DNA of 64,000 bases from Pedobacter nototheniae (lineage in GTDB: Bacteria; Bacteroidota; Bacteroidia; Sphingobacteriales; Sphingobacteriaceae), in the NCBI RefSeq assembly GCF_004335085.1, contig NZ_RQRS01000028.1, forward strand, positions 1-64,000, in the 5' to 3' direction. The number at the start of each line of letters is the position of its first letter. Within the stretch, counting starts at the first letter, position 1. A program made the position numbers and the translations under genes. Below the pieces are notes generated by a model, which was not told where the DNA came from, searched no databases, and saw nothing but the letters and a program-made list of their open reading frames with translations. Below, piece by piece: positions 8,693 through 18,310 of this stretch.

Positions 8693-9916
8693 ATGGGAAC
8701 TCACAATATTAATTTTAGTGAACAATTTGAGTTTACAGGAAAAGTAAAAACTTTAAGCATTATTGGAATTGCATTAGGTGTAATTGCAGTAGCTTATGGT
8801 TTCTTAGCCGGAGATAAAGTGATGCACGAGCGCACTTTTGCCAACCTGTTACTTATGGGATATTATTTTGCATGCGTTTGTATGTCAGGTACATTTTTCC
8901 TAGCTGTTCAATACGTTGCTCAGGCTGGTTGGTCTGCATCAATTTTACGTGTACCACAAGCTATGGCAAAAACATTGCCTATTGCTGCTGTAATACTTGT
9001 TGTAATTATTTCAGCTGGTTTATACACACACAATTTATATCACCACTGGCATGCTGATGGTTTAACAGATCCAAATAGTTCTAAGTACGATGCTATTATC
9101 GCTGGTAAATCAGTATTCTTAAACGTTCCTTTCTTTTTAGGTCGTCAGGTAGTATTCTTAGGTGTATATAGCATTTTCTCTATGCTTTTTGTTAAATTTT
9201 CTTATAACGAAGATTTGGCCGGAGGATTAAATTCATACAGAAAAAGCTTTAAAAATGCTTGTATCTTCCTAGTAATTTACGGTTTTACAACTCCAGTATT
9301 TGCTTTCGATACCATCATGTCATTAGAAGCACACTGGTTCTCTACTATGTTTGGTTGGTACAACTTCGCAGCAATGTGGGTTAGTAGTTTAGCAACAATT
9401 GCAATTATCATTATTCTTTTAAGAAGAGCTGGTTACATGCAATGGGTTAACAATAGCCACTTACACAACTTAGGTCAGTTTATCTTCGGTTTCTCTATCT
9501 TCTGGACTTATGTATGGTTTGCACAGTTCTTATTAATCTACTATGCTAACATGCCAGAAGAAACTGTTTATTTCTACAAACGTTTTGAATATTACAAGTT
9601 TTGGTTCTTCTTAAACCTAGCAATGAACTTCTTAGCGCCAGTATTATTATTAATGGATAGAGATAATAAAAGAACAGATGTAAAACTATTATTCGTTTCA
9701 ATAGTGGTATTATTAGGTCATTGGGTAGATTATTACCAAATGATTATGCCAGGAGCGGTAGAAGATGGTCACAACGGTTTTGGTATTGTTGAAATTGGTA
9801 CTGCTGTAGGTTTCGTAGGATTGTTTACCTTTACAGTTTTATCGGCCTTAAGCAAAAAGCCTTTAATCGCAAAAAATCACCCTTTATTACAAGAAAGTTT
9901 GCATCATCAGCTATAG
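8693..9916 (+). CDS. actF: Alternative complex III, second NrfD-like membrane subunit ActF
   Basis: 407 residues with about ten transmembrane helices, paralogous in fold to ActC but shorter and diverged. Residues 16-38 form the first helix, and histidine-rich turns occur in the HNLYHHWHADG loop. ActC and ActF together form the membrane core of ACIII. It is the last act gene. A weak hairpin overlaps its stop, and the oxidase genes start 71 nt later. Confidence 0.93.
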   Translation: MGTHNINFSEQFEFTGKVKTLSIIGIALGVIAVAYGFLAGDKVMHERTFANLLLMGYYFACVCMSGTFFLAVQYVAQAGWSASILRVPQAMAKTLPIAAVILVVIISAGLYTHNLYHHWHADGLTDPNSSKYDAIIAGKSVFLNVPFFLGRQVVFLGVYSIFSMLFVKFSYNEDLAGGLNSYRKSFKNACIFLVIYGFTTPVFAFDTIMSLEAHWFSTMFGWYNFAAMWVSSLATIAIIIILLRRAGYMQWVNNSHLHNLGQFIFGFSIFWTYVWFAQFLLIYYANMPEETVYFYKRFEYYKFWFFLNLAMNFLAPVLLLMDRDNKRTDVKLLFVSIVVLLGHWVDYYQMIMPGAVEDGHNGFGIVEIGTAVGFVGLFTFTVLSALSKKPLIAKNHPLLQESLHHQL

Positions 9917-9928
9917 CCGATGATTTTA
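9903..9928 (+). terminator. Weak hairpin across the actF stop codon
   Basis: ATCATC-A-GC pairs with GC-C-GATGAT around a TATA loop, followed by TTTTAT. It could attenuate transcription between complex III and oxidase genes; the stem is short and the T run is poor. Confidence 0.3.
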
Positions 9929-9987
9929 TAAGAGCAAATATTTAATTATTATTATAATTAGCAGTACAGCGTACTACTTTTAAGAAA

Positions 9988-11217
9988 ATGAGTTTAAGAA
10001 AGTTTATCACGAATAAAACGACCGCAGCTTTAGCAGTATTACTTACTGTTTTTGCAAACACGAGCGCATTTGCACAAGATGCAGCAGCAGCGGCGGCACC
10101 GAAAGCTGTTGATATGGGCGAGGTTTATAAATCAGTAATTTTTTATGTTCTGGTTTTCCTGGCTATATGTTTATTCATTGCTATTGTGGGTAAAGCCATA
10201 AGAGTATATGAATTAAGCCGCGAAGCGCAAGGTAAGCCAGTAGGTATTAACTGGAACAGAGTACATGCAAGTTTGTTTGCATTATTCCTTGTTTTAGGTT
10301 TATATGGTGTGTATTGGGAATATACAGTACACGGCGCAATGTTATTGCCAGATGCAGCTTCGATCCACGGAGAGCGTATTGATAAAATGTTTAATTTAAC
10401 ATTAATCATCACTACAATTGTATTCGTGGTAACACACATCTTACTATTCGGATTTTCTTATATCTATAAATACTCAGCTAAAAGAAAAGCATACTATTAT
10501 CCTCACAACAATACAATCGAAAAAATCTGGACTATTGTACCAGCTTTAGTTTTAACTGTATTGGTATTAATGGGTTTCTTAACCTGGAGATCTATATTCT
10601 TCAAAGTTGAAGATCCTAACAATAAACCTTTGCAAATTGAGGTAACTTCTGAGCAATTCAAATGGTCTATCCGTTACCCGGGAGCTGATGGTATCGTTGG
10701 TAATAAAAATTATAAATTAACTACTGCAACCAATCCACTAGGTATCGATTTTAAAGATCTAAACTCTCGTGATGATGAAATGGCAGATGAAATGGTAATT
10801 CCGGTTAATAAACCAGTAAAACTAATTTTAACAAGTAAGGATGTAATCCACAGTTTTTACATGCCACATTTTAGAGTACAATTAAACACTGTACCAGGTA
10901 TGAGAACTATTTTTGAGTTTACTCCAACCATTACCACTCGCGAAATGCAGGAGAAAACAAATGATCCTAATTTTAAATATCTTTTCTATTGCGCTAAAAT
11001 TTGCGGTTCAGGTCACTGGAATATGCAAAAAGACGTTCGTGTTGTTTCTGAAAAAGAATATGCAGAATGGATAGCTAAACAGAAAACCTACTTAAATGAT
11101 GATTTAAGAAAAGAATTTAATTTGCCAGTGGCACCTGCACCAGTAAAATCAGTAGCTGATTCAACAGCTAAAGATTCAGCAGGAGTGAAAACTAACCAAG
11201 TGGCTTTAAATAAATAA
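9988..11217 (+). CDS. coxB: Cytochrome c oxidase subunit II
   Basis: 409 residues. A signal peptide ends near AFAQ, two extra N-terminal helices follow (about 48-70 and 90-112), and then come the two standard subunit II helices. The periplasmic cupredoxin domain has the dinuclear CuA site: His288 in VIHSFYMP, and Cys335, Cys339, His343 and Met346 in the CAKICGSGHWNM motif. It accepts electrons from complex III cytochromes. The C-terminus is a short acidic/Ala-rich tail without a fused cytochrome c. Subunit I follows after 23 nt. Confidence 0.95.
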   Translation: MSLRKFITNKTTAALAVLLTVFANTSAFAQDAAAAAAPKAVDMGEVYKSVIFYVLVFLAICLFIAIVGKAIRVYELSREAQGKPVGINWNRVHASLFALFLVLGLYGVYWEYTVHGAMLLPDAASIHGERIDKMFNLTLIITTIVFVVTHILLFGFSYIYKYSAKRKAYYYPHNNTIEKIWTIVPALVLTVLVLMGFLTWRSIFFKVEDPNNKPLQIEVTSEQFKWSIRYPGADGIVGNKNYKLTTATNPLGIDFKDLNSRDDEMADEMVIPVNKPVKLILTSKDVIHSFYMPHFRVQLNTVPGMRTIFEFTPTITTREMQEKTNDPNFKYLFYCAKICGSGHWNMQKDVRVVSEKEYAEWIAKQKTYLNDDLRKEFNLPVAPAPVKSVADSTAKDSAGVKTNQVALNK

Positions 11218-11240
11218 TATTACCGCAGAGCGAAAGAATT

Positions 11241-13121
11241 ATGTCAACAATAGCAATACACGACGATCACAATCACGATCACCACGATCACGGACACCAT
11301 AAGGAGACTTTAATTTCGAAGTACATCTTCAGTATGGACCATAAAATGATTGCAAAGCAATTTCTAATAACCGGTATTATTATGGCGGTTATAGCAATGG
11401 GCTTATCCATTTTATTCCGTATCCAATTGGCTTGGCCAGATAAAAATTTCCCATTCTTAGAAACATTTTTAGGAAAATGGGCCGAAGGAGGTCGTATCAA
11501 ACCCGATTTCTATTTAGCTTTGGTAACCATTCACGGTACCATAATGGTTTTCTTTGTACTAACAGCTGGATTGAGTGGTACATTTAGTAACTTATTAATC
11601 CCATTACAAATTGGAGCAAGAGATATGGCATCGCCATTCTTAAACATGCTTTCATACTGGTTCTTCTTTATGGCTTGTGTGATCATGATGTCTTCATTCT
11701 TTATTCAAACAGGACCAGCATCAGGTGGTTGGACGGTTTATCCGCCTCTATCCGCTATTCCTACAGCTATACCAGGATCAGCAGGTGGTATGACACTTTG
11801 GCTAGTAAGTATGGTACTTTTCGTAGCATCATCTTTAATGGGTGGTATTAACTATGTAAGTACAATTTTAAACATGCGTACTAAAGGTATGGACCTTTGG
11901 AAAATGCCTTTAACAATTTGGGCGTTCTTCTTAACAGCTATCTTAGGTATTTTATCATTCCCTGTATTAGTTGCAGGTGTGGTATTATTAGTATTTGACC
12001 GTAGTTTTGGTACAAGTTTCTACTTATCAGATATCGTTATGGGTACAAATATTTTACCTAACGAAGGTGGTTCTCCAATTTTATGGCAACACTTATTCTG
12101 GTTCTTAGGTCACCCAGAGGTATATATTGTAATTATGCCTGCATTGGGTATCTCATCAGAGGTTATCTCGGTAAACGCACGTAAACCTATTTTCGGTTAC
12201 CATGCAATGGTTTATTCACTAATTGGTATTACTGTACTTTCATTCATCGTATGGGGTCACCACATGTTTGTAACCGGTATGAACCCATTATTGGGTGGTG
12301 TGTTTATGATTACAACATTGATTATTGCAGTACCATCAGCAGTAAAAACATTTAACTATTTAGCTACATTATGGAGAGGTAACATCCGTTTCACTCCAGC
12401 AATGTTATTTGCTATCGGTTTAGTTTCATTCTTTATCTCAGGTGGTTTAACTGGTATCTTCTTAGGTAATGCATCATTAGATATTAACTTACACGATACT
12501 TATTTTGTAGTTGCCCACTTCCACTTGGTAATGGGATCAGCAGCAATTTTTGGTATGCTTGCAGGTGTTTATCACTGGTATCCTAAAATGTTCGGTCGTA
12601 TGATGAACGCTAAATTAGGTTACTTGCACTTCTGGTTAACTTTCATTGCCGCATACTTAGTATTCTTCCCATTACACTTTTTAGGTTTAGATGGCGTTCC
12701 TCGTCGTTACTATGCCTTTACAGAGTTTGAATTTATGAAGAAATGGTTAACTGTTAACGTATTTGTAACTTGGGCTGCTATTTTAGCTGCTTTAGCTCAA
12801 GTAGCGTTCTTATTTAACTTCTTCTATTCAATTTATAGAGGTAAAAAAGCAACTCAAAACCCTTGGGAATCTAATACATTAGAATGGACTGCTCCAGTAG
12901 AGCACATTCATGGTAACTGGCCAGGTGAAATTCCAACAGTTTACAGATGGCCGTACGACTATAGCAAACCTGGTCATGATGCAGATTTTATTCCTCAAAC
13001 AGTACCTTTCTCTCAAACAATGAGTTCAAACTTGCCTCATGATTTTGAAGGAAATGCAGAAGCAGAAAAAATACAACAAGATTGGGAATTAGCTAATCCT
13101 GTTACAGAAAATAAAGGCTAG
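11241..13121 (+). CDS. coxA: Cytochrome c oxidase subunit I
   Basis: 626 residues of a haem-copper oxidase with a His/Asp-rich N-terminus (HDDHNHDHHDHGHH). HPEVY at residues 291-295 gives the CuB His and the cross-linked Tyr, and the glycine-His-Pro-Glu context marks an A1-type enzyme. His340-His341 in WGHHMF are the other CuB ligands. AVPSAVKTFN holds the conserved K-channel lysine, and YFVVAHFHLVMG has the haem ligands. It reduces oxygen to water and pumps protons. In Flavobacterium johnsoniae this oxidase forms a supercomplex with alternative complex III; the gene order here fits that. Confidence 0.97.
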   Translation: MSTIAIHDDHNHDHHDHGHHKETLISKYIFSMDHKMIAKQFLITGIIMAVIAMGLSILFRIQLAWPDKNFPFLETFLGKWAEGGRIKPDFYLALVTIHGTIMVFFVLTAGLSGTFSNLLIPLQIGARDMASPFLNMLSYWFFFMACVIMMSSFFIQTGPASGGWTVYPPLSAIPTAIPGSAGGMTLWLVSMVLFVASSLMGGINYVSTILNMRTKGMDLWKMPLTIWAFFLTAILGILSFPVLVAGVVLLVFDRSFGTSFYLSDIVMGTNILPNEGGSPILWQHLFWFLGHPEVYIVIMPALGISSEVISVNARKPIFGYHAMVYSLIGITVLSFIVWGHHMFVTGMNPLLGGVFMITTLIIAVPSAVKTFNYLATLWRGNIRFTPAMLFAIGLVSFFISGGLTGIFLGNASLDINLHDTYFVVAHFHLVMGSAAIFGMLAGVYHWYPKMFGRMMNAKLGYLHFWLTFIAAYLVFFPLHFLGLDGVPRRYYAFTEFEFMKKWLTVNVFVTWAAILAALAQVAFLFNFFYSIYRGKKATQNPWESNTLEWTAPVEHIHGNWPGEIPTVYRWPYDYSKPGHDADFIPQTVPFSQTMSSNLPHDFEGNAEAEKIQQDWELANPVTENKG

Positions 13122-13142
13122 TTTTAAGCTTTACACAAAATA

Positions 13143-13187
13143 AAAGGGGTATCTGATTAAGTTTCTGCTTATCCGGATACCCTTTTC
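13143..13187 (+). terminator. Intrinsic terminator after oxidase subunit I
   Basis: GGGTATC pairs with GATACCC across a loop of about 20 nt and is followed by TTTTC. It lies in the 80-nt gap before ctaA. Confidence 0.6.
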
Positions 13188-13201
13188 ATCTTAAAAGAGA
13201 T

Positions 13202-14260
13202 ATGATCAGCAGATCAGAACAACGTTTTATCAGAATTAATTTTATAACCATAATCGTTACTTTATTGGTTATACTAGCTGGTGGTATTGTGCGCAGTACA
13301 GGCTCAGGAATGGGCTGTCCGGATTGGCCAAAGTGTTTCGATAGATACATTCCACCAACCAATGTATCGCAACTTCCAGCTAATTATAAAGAGAAATACG
13401 TTGCAGGCAGGCTTAAAAAGAATGAAAAGTTTGCCAAATATCTGGAGAGCATGGGTAAAACCGAACTCGCTGATAGTATCAGACATGATAAAAGCATAAC
13501 AATCCCTGAAGAGTTTAATCCTGCAAAAACGTGGACAGAATACCTTAACAGATTAGCTGGTGTTTTAGCAGGTATATTTTTGCTCTTAACGGCAGTTTAT
13601 TCTTTTACCTATAAAAAAACAGCTAAAAGAATTATTGTACTAAGTATTTTAAACATTTTTGTTGTTGGTTATCAAGCTTGGTTGGGTTCTATTGTAGTAT
13701 CTACAAACCTAGCGCAATGGGTAGTAACAGTGCATATGCTTTTAGCTTTAGTTATTTTAGCTATATCTATTTATACTTATAACTACGCTAAACAACTAAA
13801 TAAAACGCCATCGGTTATCATGTACCGCATATTATGGCTAAAAGGATTTTTGTTTTTTACTGTTATTTTAAGCATAGCCCAAATTGTATTGGGTACCGAA
13901 GTTAGAGAAGCTGTTGATGTGATTGCGAAATCTCTTTTATACAGTAACAAAGCAAATTGGATTGGTAAAGTAGGAAGTATTTTTTCTTACCATAGAGATT
14001 TGGCCATTTTAGTTGTAATTGCAAATGGAGTAGTTTACAAAATGGTTATCGATCGCTTTAGTGGTAAAGCAGCCCCGTTATTAACAGCAAGGCTGATTAT
14101 AATTACGCTTTTAATACAGTTATTAAGTGGTTTTGCATTAGCATATATTGCTTTTCCACCAGCAGCGCAAGCATTGCACATTTTATTTTCTACGCTGTTA
14201 TTTAGTTTACAGTTTTATCTGTACTTGTTGGTTTATCGTACAAGTACCTATAAACAATAA
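13202..14260 (+). CDS. ctaA: Haem A synthase (COX15/CtaA)
   Basis: 352-residue polytopic membrane protein. It opens with the COX15/CtaA signature GGIVRSTGSGMGCPDWPKCF (residues about 27-46), then has eight hydrophobic helices and conserved histidines in NRLAGVLAG-adjacent and VVTVHMLLAL segments and in QALHILFS. It oxidises haem O to haem A for the oxidase encoded just upstream. It lies behind its own terminator, with haem O synthase following after 12 nt. Confidence 0.94.
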   Translation: MISRSEQRFIRINFITIIVTLLVILAGGIVRSTGSGMGCPDWPKCFDRYIPPTNVSQLPANYKEKYVAGRLKKNEKFAKYLESMGKTELADSIRHDKSITIPEEFNPAKTWTEYLNRLAGVLAGIFLLLTAVYSFTYKKTAKRIIVLSILNIFVVGYQAWLGSIVVSTNLAQWVVTVHMLLALVILAISIYTYNYAKQLNKTPSVIMYRILWLKGFLFFTVILSIAQIVLGTEVREAVDVIAKSLLYSNKANWIGKVGSIFSYHRDLAILVVIANGVVYKMVIDRFSGKAAPLLTARLIIITLLIQLLSGFALAYIAFPPAAQALHILFSTLLFSLQFYLYLLVYRTSTYKQ

Positions 14261-14272
14261 TATTTAAGGAAA

Positions 14273-15181
14273 TTGAAACAATTTTTTTCAGATTTTTCTA
14301 AACTTATAAAATTCAGGCTATCCTTTACGGTAGTGTTCTCTGCATCAATTTCATTTTTAATTGGTCAGAAAATGCAAATAGGAAGAGGTCATATTCCTTC
14401 AATTGATTGGGGAAACTGGTTAATTCTGATAGCTGGAGGATTTTTGGTTACAGCGGCAGCAAATTGCTTTAACGAGATCATAGAAAAGGATCTTGATAAA
14501 TTAATGAGCAGAACAAAGGATAGACCGATGCCAGCAGGCAGAATGACAACCGGACAAGGCTTAATATTAGGTCTTTTTATGGCATTTTTTGGTACCTGGT
14601 TATTGGGTAGATTAAACTTGGAAACAGGCTTATTATCGGTGTTTTCAATTTTATTATATGCTTTTGCATATACACCTTTGAAAAGAAAATCGCCAATAGC
14701 CGTTTTTGTTGGTGCTATTCCAGGTGCTTTACCACCACTTATTGGATACTTAGCAGCCTTTGGAAGTTTAAAAGCTGAGTTATTTTTAGATATTGATTAT
14801 AAAATTGCTGTAGTATTATTCTTAATCCAATTTGTTTGGCAATTTCCACATTTTTGGGCAATTGCATGGGTTTTAGATGACGACTATAAAAAAGCTGGAT
14901 TTAGATTATTACCCACCAAAAAAAGAGATAAGATTTCGGCATTAATGACCTTTTTAGGTACATTAATTTTAATTCCCGTAAGCTTATTACCAACTTTCTA
15001 TGGTTTTGGTGGTTATTATATAGCAGGATTATCTTTAATTGCAGGTCTTATTTTTTGCTGGCTTGCCTTTAAACTTTTAATGAACAGAGAACTCGTAGAT
15101 GCGAAGAAAGTGATGTTCTGTTCGTTTTTTTATATACCAGCTGTGCAGTTGGTGTTATTATTTGATTTTATAGCAAAATAA
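14273..15181 (+). CDS. ctaB: Protohaem IX farnesyltransferase (haem O synthase)
   Basis: 302 residues of the UbiA prenyltransferase superfamily. The first Asp-rich motif is NCFNEIIEKDLDKLMSRTKD with RPMPAGRM after it, and the second is DDDYKKAGFRLLP. There are about eight to nine helices. It converts haem B to haem O, the substrate of CtaA. The start is TTG at 14273, 6 nt behind AAGGA; the first in-frame ATG would delete the first helix, so TTG is preferred. Confidence 0.93.
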   Translation: MKQFFSDFSKLIKFRLSFTVVFSASISFLIGQKMQIGRGHIPSIDWGNWLILIAGGFLVTAAANCFNEIIEKDLDKLMSRTKDRPMPAGRMTTGQGLILGLFMAFFGTWLLGRLNLETGLLSVFSILLYAFAYTPLKRKSPIAVFVGAIPGALPPLIGYLAAFGSLKAELFLDIDYKIAVVLFLIQFVWQFPHFWAIAWVLDDDYKKAGFRLLPTKKRDKISALMTFLGTLILIPVSLLPTFYGFGGYYIAGLSLIAGLIFCWLAFKLLMNRELVDAKKVMFCSFFYIPAVQLVLLFDFIAK

Positions 15182-15198
15182 TTTTTATGGTTATAACA

Positions 15199-15765
15199 AT
15201 GGAAAATACCCAAGATACATTCGATCCAAAACCCAGAAAGTTTATTGTCTGGCTTTTTGTCGTATCATCTACAATTATGTTTGGCGGCTTTACCAGCTAT
15301 TATCTGGTATTCGCAGCATCCAAAGGTAAAGGACATGGATTAGTTCTTCCTGACGCCTTTATTTACAGCAGTTTGGTAATTATTGCAAGTAGTATAACAT
15401 TAATGTTAGCTTCAAGAGCTTTAAGAAACCTTAACTTTAGCTTACAACGCTCAATGCTTTGGATAACGGTAATTTTAGCCGTTGTTTTTGGTGTTATGCA
15501 GTTTAATGCATGGGGAAGCATGGTTAGAAGTGGTGCTACAATGGTTGGTAATAATGCTGCCATCTCATTTATCTATGTAGTATCTGGAATGCACTTATTA
15601 CACATTATTGCCGGTGTTGCACTTATTTCCAGTGCTTTAGTGGGCAGTTATAAAAATATTACGCCAGCCAAAGGCAAGTACAGAATGGAAATTGCTTCTA
15701 TTTTTTGGCATTTTATAGATATATTATGGATATATCTGTATGTTTTTTTACTTTTGAACCGTTAA
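15199..15765 (+). CDS. Cytochrome c oxidase subunit III family protein (first copy)
   Basis: 188 residues from ATG 15199 (ATG 15187 adds four). Five hydrophobic helices with the subunit III hallmarks GMHLLHIIAG and FWHFIDILWIYLYVFL near the C-terminus. Shorter and more diverged than the next gene. Bacteroidota oxidase clusters commonly have two adjacent subunit III genes; how labour is divided is unknown. Confidence 0.9.
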   Translation: MENTQDTFDPKPRKFIVWLFVVSSTIMFGGFTSYYLVFAASKGKGHGLVLPDAFIYSSLVIIASSITLMLASRALRNLNFSLQRSMLWITVILAVVFGVMQFNAWGSMVRSGATMVGNNAAISFIYVVSGMHLLHIIAGVALISSALVGSYKNITPAKGKYRMEIASIFWHFIDILWIYLYVFLLLNR

Positions 15766-15796
15766 ATTTGTTAACAAACTATTATACTATTTCCAA

Positions 15797-16504
15797 ATGA
15801 ATTCAGTATCACAATTAGATCAAGTTAAAACCGGACCATGGAATGGTGGTCGTTCTCCGTGGTCGGTAGAATATGGTAAAATCATGATGTGGTTTTTCCT
15901 TTTGTCAGATGCTTTTACCTTTTCATCTCTATTGATCTATTACGGCGCACAGCGTTTTTCTAAATTAACATGGCCAGATCCTGATTTGGTTTTCCAATCA
16001 ATCCCTGGTATAACAGATAGTGGTGCACCATTAGTATTTGTGGGTATCATGACTTTTATCTTAATTATGAGTTCGGTTACTATGGTTTTGGCTGTAGAAG
16101 CTGGTCACCGTCGTTCTAAAAAAGAAGTTATCGGTTGGATGATTGCAACCATTATCGGTGGTTTCATGTTCTTGGGCTGTCAGGCTTTAGAGTGGACACA
16201 CTTACACCACGAAGGTTTTTGGTGGGGACATATTCCTTCGCCTGAAGAATTAAAGCATTTCTTTAACGGTGATGTATCTTTAATTGCAGCACAACAATTT
16301 GCAAACTTATTTTTTACCATTACAGGTTTCCACGGTTTCCACGTATTTAGTGGTGTAATCATTAACATCATTATTTTAATTATGACAATTAATGGAACCT
16401 TCGAAAGAAGAGGACATTACTTAATGGTAGAAAAAGTTGGTTTATACTGGCACTTTGTAGATTTAGTATGGGTGTTTGTATTTACATTCTTCTATTTGGT
16501 TTAA
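15797..16504 (+). CDS. coxC: Cytochrome c oxidase subunit III (second copy)
   Basis: 235 residues, the more canonical subunit III, with GFHGFHVFSG and YWHFVDLVWVFVFTFFYL. It has about six helices and a loop rich in His/Trp (LEWTHLHHEGFWWG). This subunit stabilises subunit I and its proton uptake. It lies 31 nt after the first copy; subunit IV follows after 25 nt. Confidence 0.94.
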   Translation: MNSVSQLDQVKTGPWNGGRSPWSVEYGKIMMWFFLLSDAFTFSSLLIYYGAQRFSKLTWPDPDLVFQSIPGITDSGAPLVFVGIMTFILIMSSVTMVLAVEAGHRRSKKEVIGWMIATIIGGFMFLGCQALEWTHLHHEGFWWGHIPSPEELKHFFNGDVSLIAAQQFANLFFTITGFHGFHVFSGVIINIIILIMTINGTFERRGHYLMVEKVGLYWHFVDLVWVFVFTFFYLV

Positions 16505-16529
16505 TTTATCATATTATAAAAATATTATC

Positions 16530-16886
16530 ATGTCAGAAAATCACGCACATACAGAAGGACACGAGCACGAAGAACACGCAGGTTTATCGAAAGGTAAAAT
16601 TTGGCAAGTATTCGGCATATTATTATTAATTACGGTTATCGAATTTATCGTGGCATTATGGGTATTACCTAATGGATACATGTCTCACCACGTTGGTAAT
16701 TTTGTATATATCCTTTTAACATTAGTAAAAGCATTTTATATTGTTGCCTACTTTATGCACTTAAAGTACGAGAAACTAGGTTTGCAGCTTTCATTAACCA
16801 TTTCATTTATCTTTATTATTTACTTTATTGTTTTAATGCTGATAGAAGGTGGACATTTAAATACAAACATGTTCTTTAATCATTAA
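16530..16886 (+). CDS. Cytochrome c oxidase subunit IV-type small membrane protein
   Basis: 118 residues from ATG 16530. An upstream in-frame start at 16476 lies inside coxC and is not used. His/Glu-rich N-terminus (SENHAHTEGHEHEEHAG), then three transmembrane helices and a conserved YFMHLKYEK after helix two, typical of the prokaryotic COX4/CtaF family. The stop overlaps the next start by one nucleotide (TAATGA). Confidence 0.92.
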   Translation: MSENHAHTEGHEHEEHAGLSKGKIWQVFGILLLITVIEFIVALWVLPNGYMSHHVGNFVYILLTLVKAFYIVAYFMHLKYEKLGLQLSLTISFIFIIYFIVLMLIEGGHLNTNMFFNH

Positions 16887-17584
16887 TGAAAAGAAGCCCC
16901 ATAAAAAAGGTATTAATCCTGGTAAGCATATTAGCTATACCGGGATTTTTATTTTTTTACTTATTGCCCCATTTCGCCAAAAACCGTTATAAAAGCCTAC
17001 CTATATATGGCGAAAAGATTGTAGCTACTACTTTTCATACTGTAAAAGGGAAGAAAATTCCTGATACCATTTATCACGCTGTACCAGATTTTAATCTAGT
17101 CAATCAAAACAATGATTCCATTAGCTGGAAATCCTTAAATGGTAAAATTGTAGTACTTAATTTGTTTTATACTACTACCACTGTTAAGGCCGTTAGTGAT
17201 AACGTTAAGCAAGCGGTAGAAAACTACGAAAGAAACCCTTTAATCCGCTTTGTAAGCCTATCAGTTGATCCAGCTGATAACGTAATCAAGCTTAAAGCTT
17301 ATAGCGCTGCATTAAAGGCTAAAGCTGGTAAATGGGATTTCTTAACTGGCGATACCACCCAAATTTATCCACTGATTAGAAAAGGATTGCGCTTGGATGT
17401 AATAGCACATCAGGATGCTGGAAGCGATAAATTTATTTATGGTAATCAAATTGTACTTCTCGATAACCAACACCGGATAAGAGGCTATTATGAGGCCACA
17501 AACCCCGATGCATTAGCTAAACTAGACGACGAAATTAAAGTTCTTGTTGCAGAGGATTTAAGAAACTTAAAAGACGGTAGATAG
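16886..17584 (+). CDS. SCO1/SenC-family protein lacking the copper-binding cysteines
   Basis: 232 residues. An N-terminal membrane anchor (residues 9-27) precedes a thioredoxin-like SCO domain with PDFNLVNQNNDSISW, then GKIVVLNLFY and the strand IRFVSLSVDPADN. SCO proteins insert copper into CuA through a CxxxC pair after the FxFT strand and a distal His. Here the site reads YTTTTV (residues 95-100), and the whole protein has no cysteine. No His is seen at the distal ligand position either (segment DKFIYGNQIVLLD). It is translationally coupled to subunit IV, so an oxidase-assembly role is likely, but not by standard copper transfer. Confidence 0.85.
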   Translation: MKRSPIKKVLILVSILAIPGFLFFYLLPHFAKNRYKSLPIYGEKIVATTFHTVKGKKIPDTIYHAVPDFNLVNQNNDSISWKSLNGKIVVLNLFYTTTTVKAVSDNVKQAVENYERNPLIRFVSLSVDPADNVIKLKAYSAALKAKAGKWDFLTGDTTQIYPLIRKGLRLDVIAHQDAGSDKFIYGNQIVLLDNQHRIRGYYEATNPDALAKLDDEIKVLVAEDLRNLKDGR

Positions 17585-17651
17585 TTTCGAGTTAACAATT
17601 CATAGCTGCCCAAAGAAATTAGTAAAATAGAAAAATAAGATTATTAAACTC

Positions 17652-18194
17652 ATGGAAAATACCCCAATTGAGAAGAAATATAAGAAATGGATTATTATTC
17701 TTTCCATTTTCATACCAGTAGCTGTAGCCGTTTTATTTGTTGTAAAATTGAAAGATCTAGGGATCAATGCCCCAACCTTACCTTTTTTACCGCCAATTTA
17801 TGCTACTATTAATGGCATTACAGCTATTTTACTTATTGTAGCTGTGTGGGCTATAAAAAATGGCAAAATTAGCTTGCACAAAAACTTGATGAAGACGGCT
17901 ATTGGTTGCTCCCTGCTGTTTTTAGTAATGTATATAGCTTATCATATGACCACGCCATCTACTAAATTTGGTGGTGATGGTACTATTAAATATGTTTATT
18001 TCTTTATTTTACTAACGCATATTCTGCTATCAATTGCTATCATTCCCCTCGTTTTAATTACCTACGTAAGGGCATTGGCCGAACGCTTTGATAAGCATCG
18101 TAAAATAGCCAGAATAACTTTTCCACTATGGCTTTATGTTGCCATTACTGGCGTGGTTGTTTACCTTATGATTTCTCCATATTATATTTATTAA
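17652..18194 (+). CDS. DUF420 / CtaM-like oxidase assembly membrane protein
   Basis: 180 residues and five transmembrane helices. The family pattern is LPPIYATINGITAILL, ISLHKNLMKTAIG and LTHILLSIAIIPLVLITYVRAL. CtaM members help maturation of haem-copper oxidases in other bacteria. It ends the respiratory block; a terminator follows at 18228. Confidence 0.88.
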   Translation: MENTPIEKKYKKWIIILSIFIPVAVAVLFVVKLKDLGINAPTLPFLPPIYATINGITAILLIVAVWAIKNGKISLHKNLMKTAIGCSLLFLVMYIAYHMTTPSTKFGGDGTIKYVYFFILLTHILLSIAIIPLVLITYVRALAERFDKHRKIARITFPLWLYVAITGVVVYLMISPYYIY

Positions 18195-18227
18195 GGATAA
18201 TTTTAACTTATTAAATTACATAATGAC

Positions 18228-18264
18228 TTAATTTCCATGTTAATTTTTGGAAATTAATTTTTTA
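18228..18264 (+). terminator. Terminator closing the respiratory block
   Basis: A perfect 9-bp inverted repeat, TTAATTTCC (18228-18236) and GGAAATTAA (18249-18257), is followed by a T run. AT-rich but well placed, 33 nt after the stop. Confidence 0.6.
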
Positions 18265-18310
18265 TGCGCCAGTTTTTGTATAATTGAATTTCGTTACGGA
18301 TATACCCTAC

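Noticed and set aside
13281..13499. Small ORF inside ctaA
   Set aside because: Alternative frame of a well-recognised gene.
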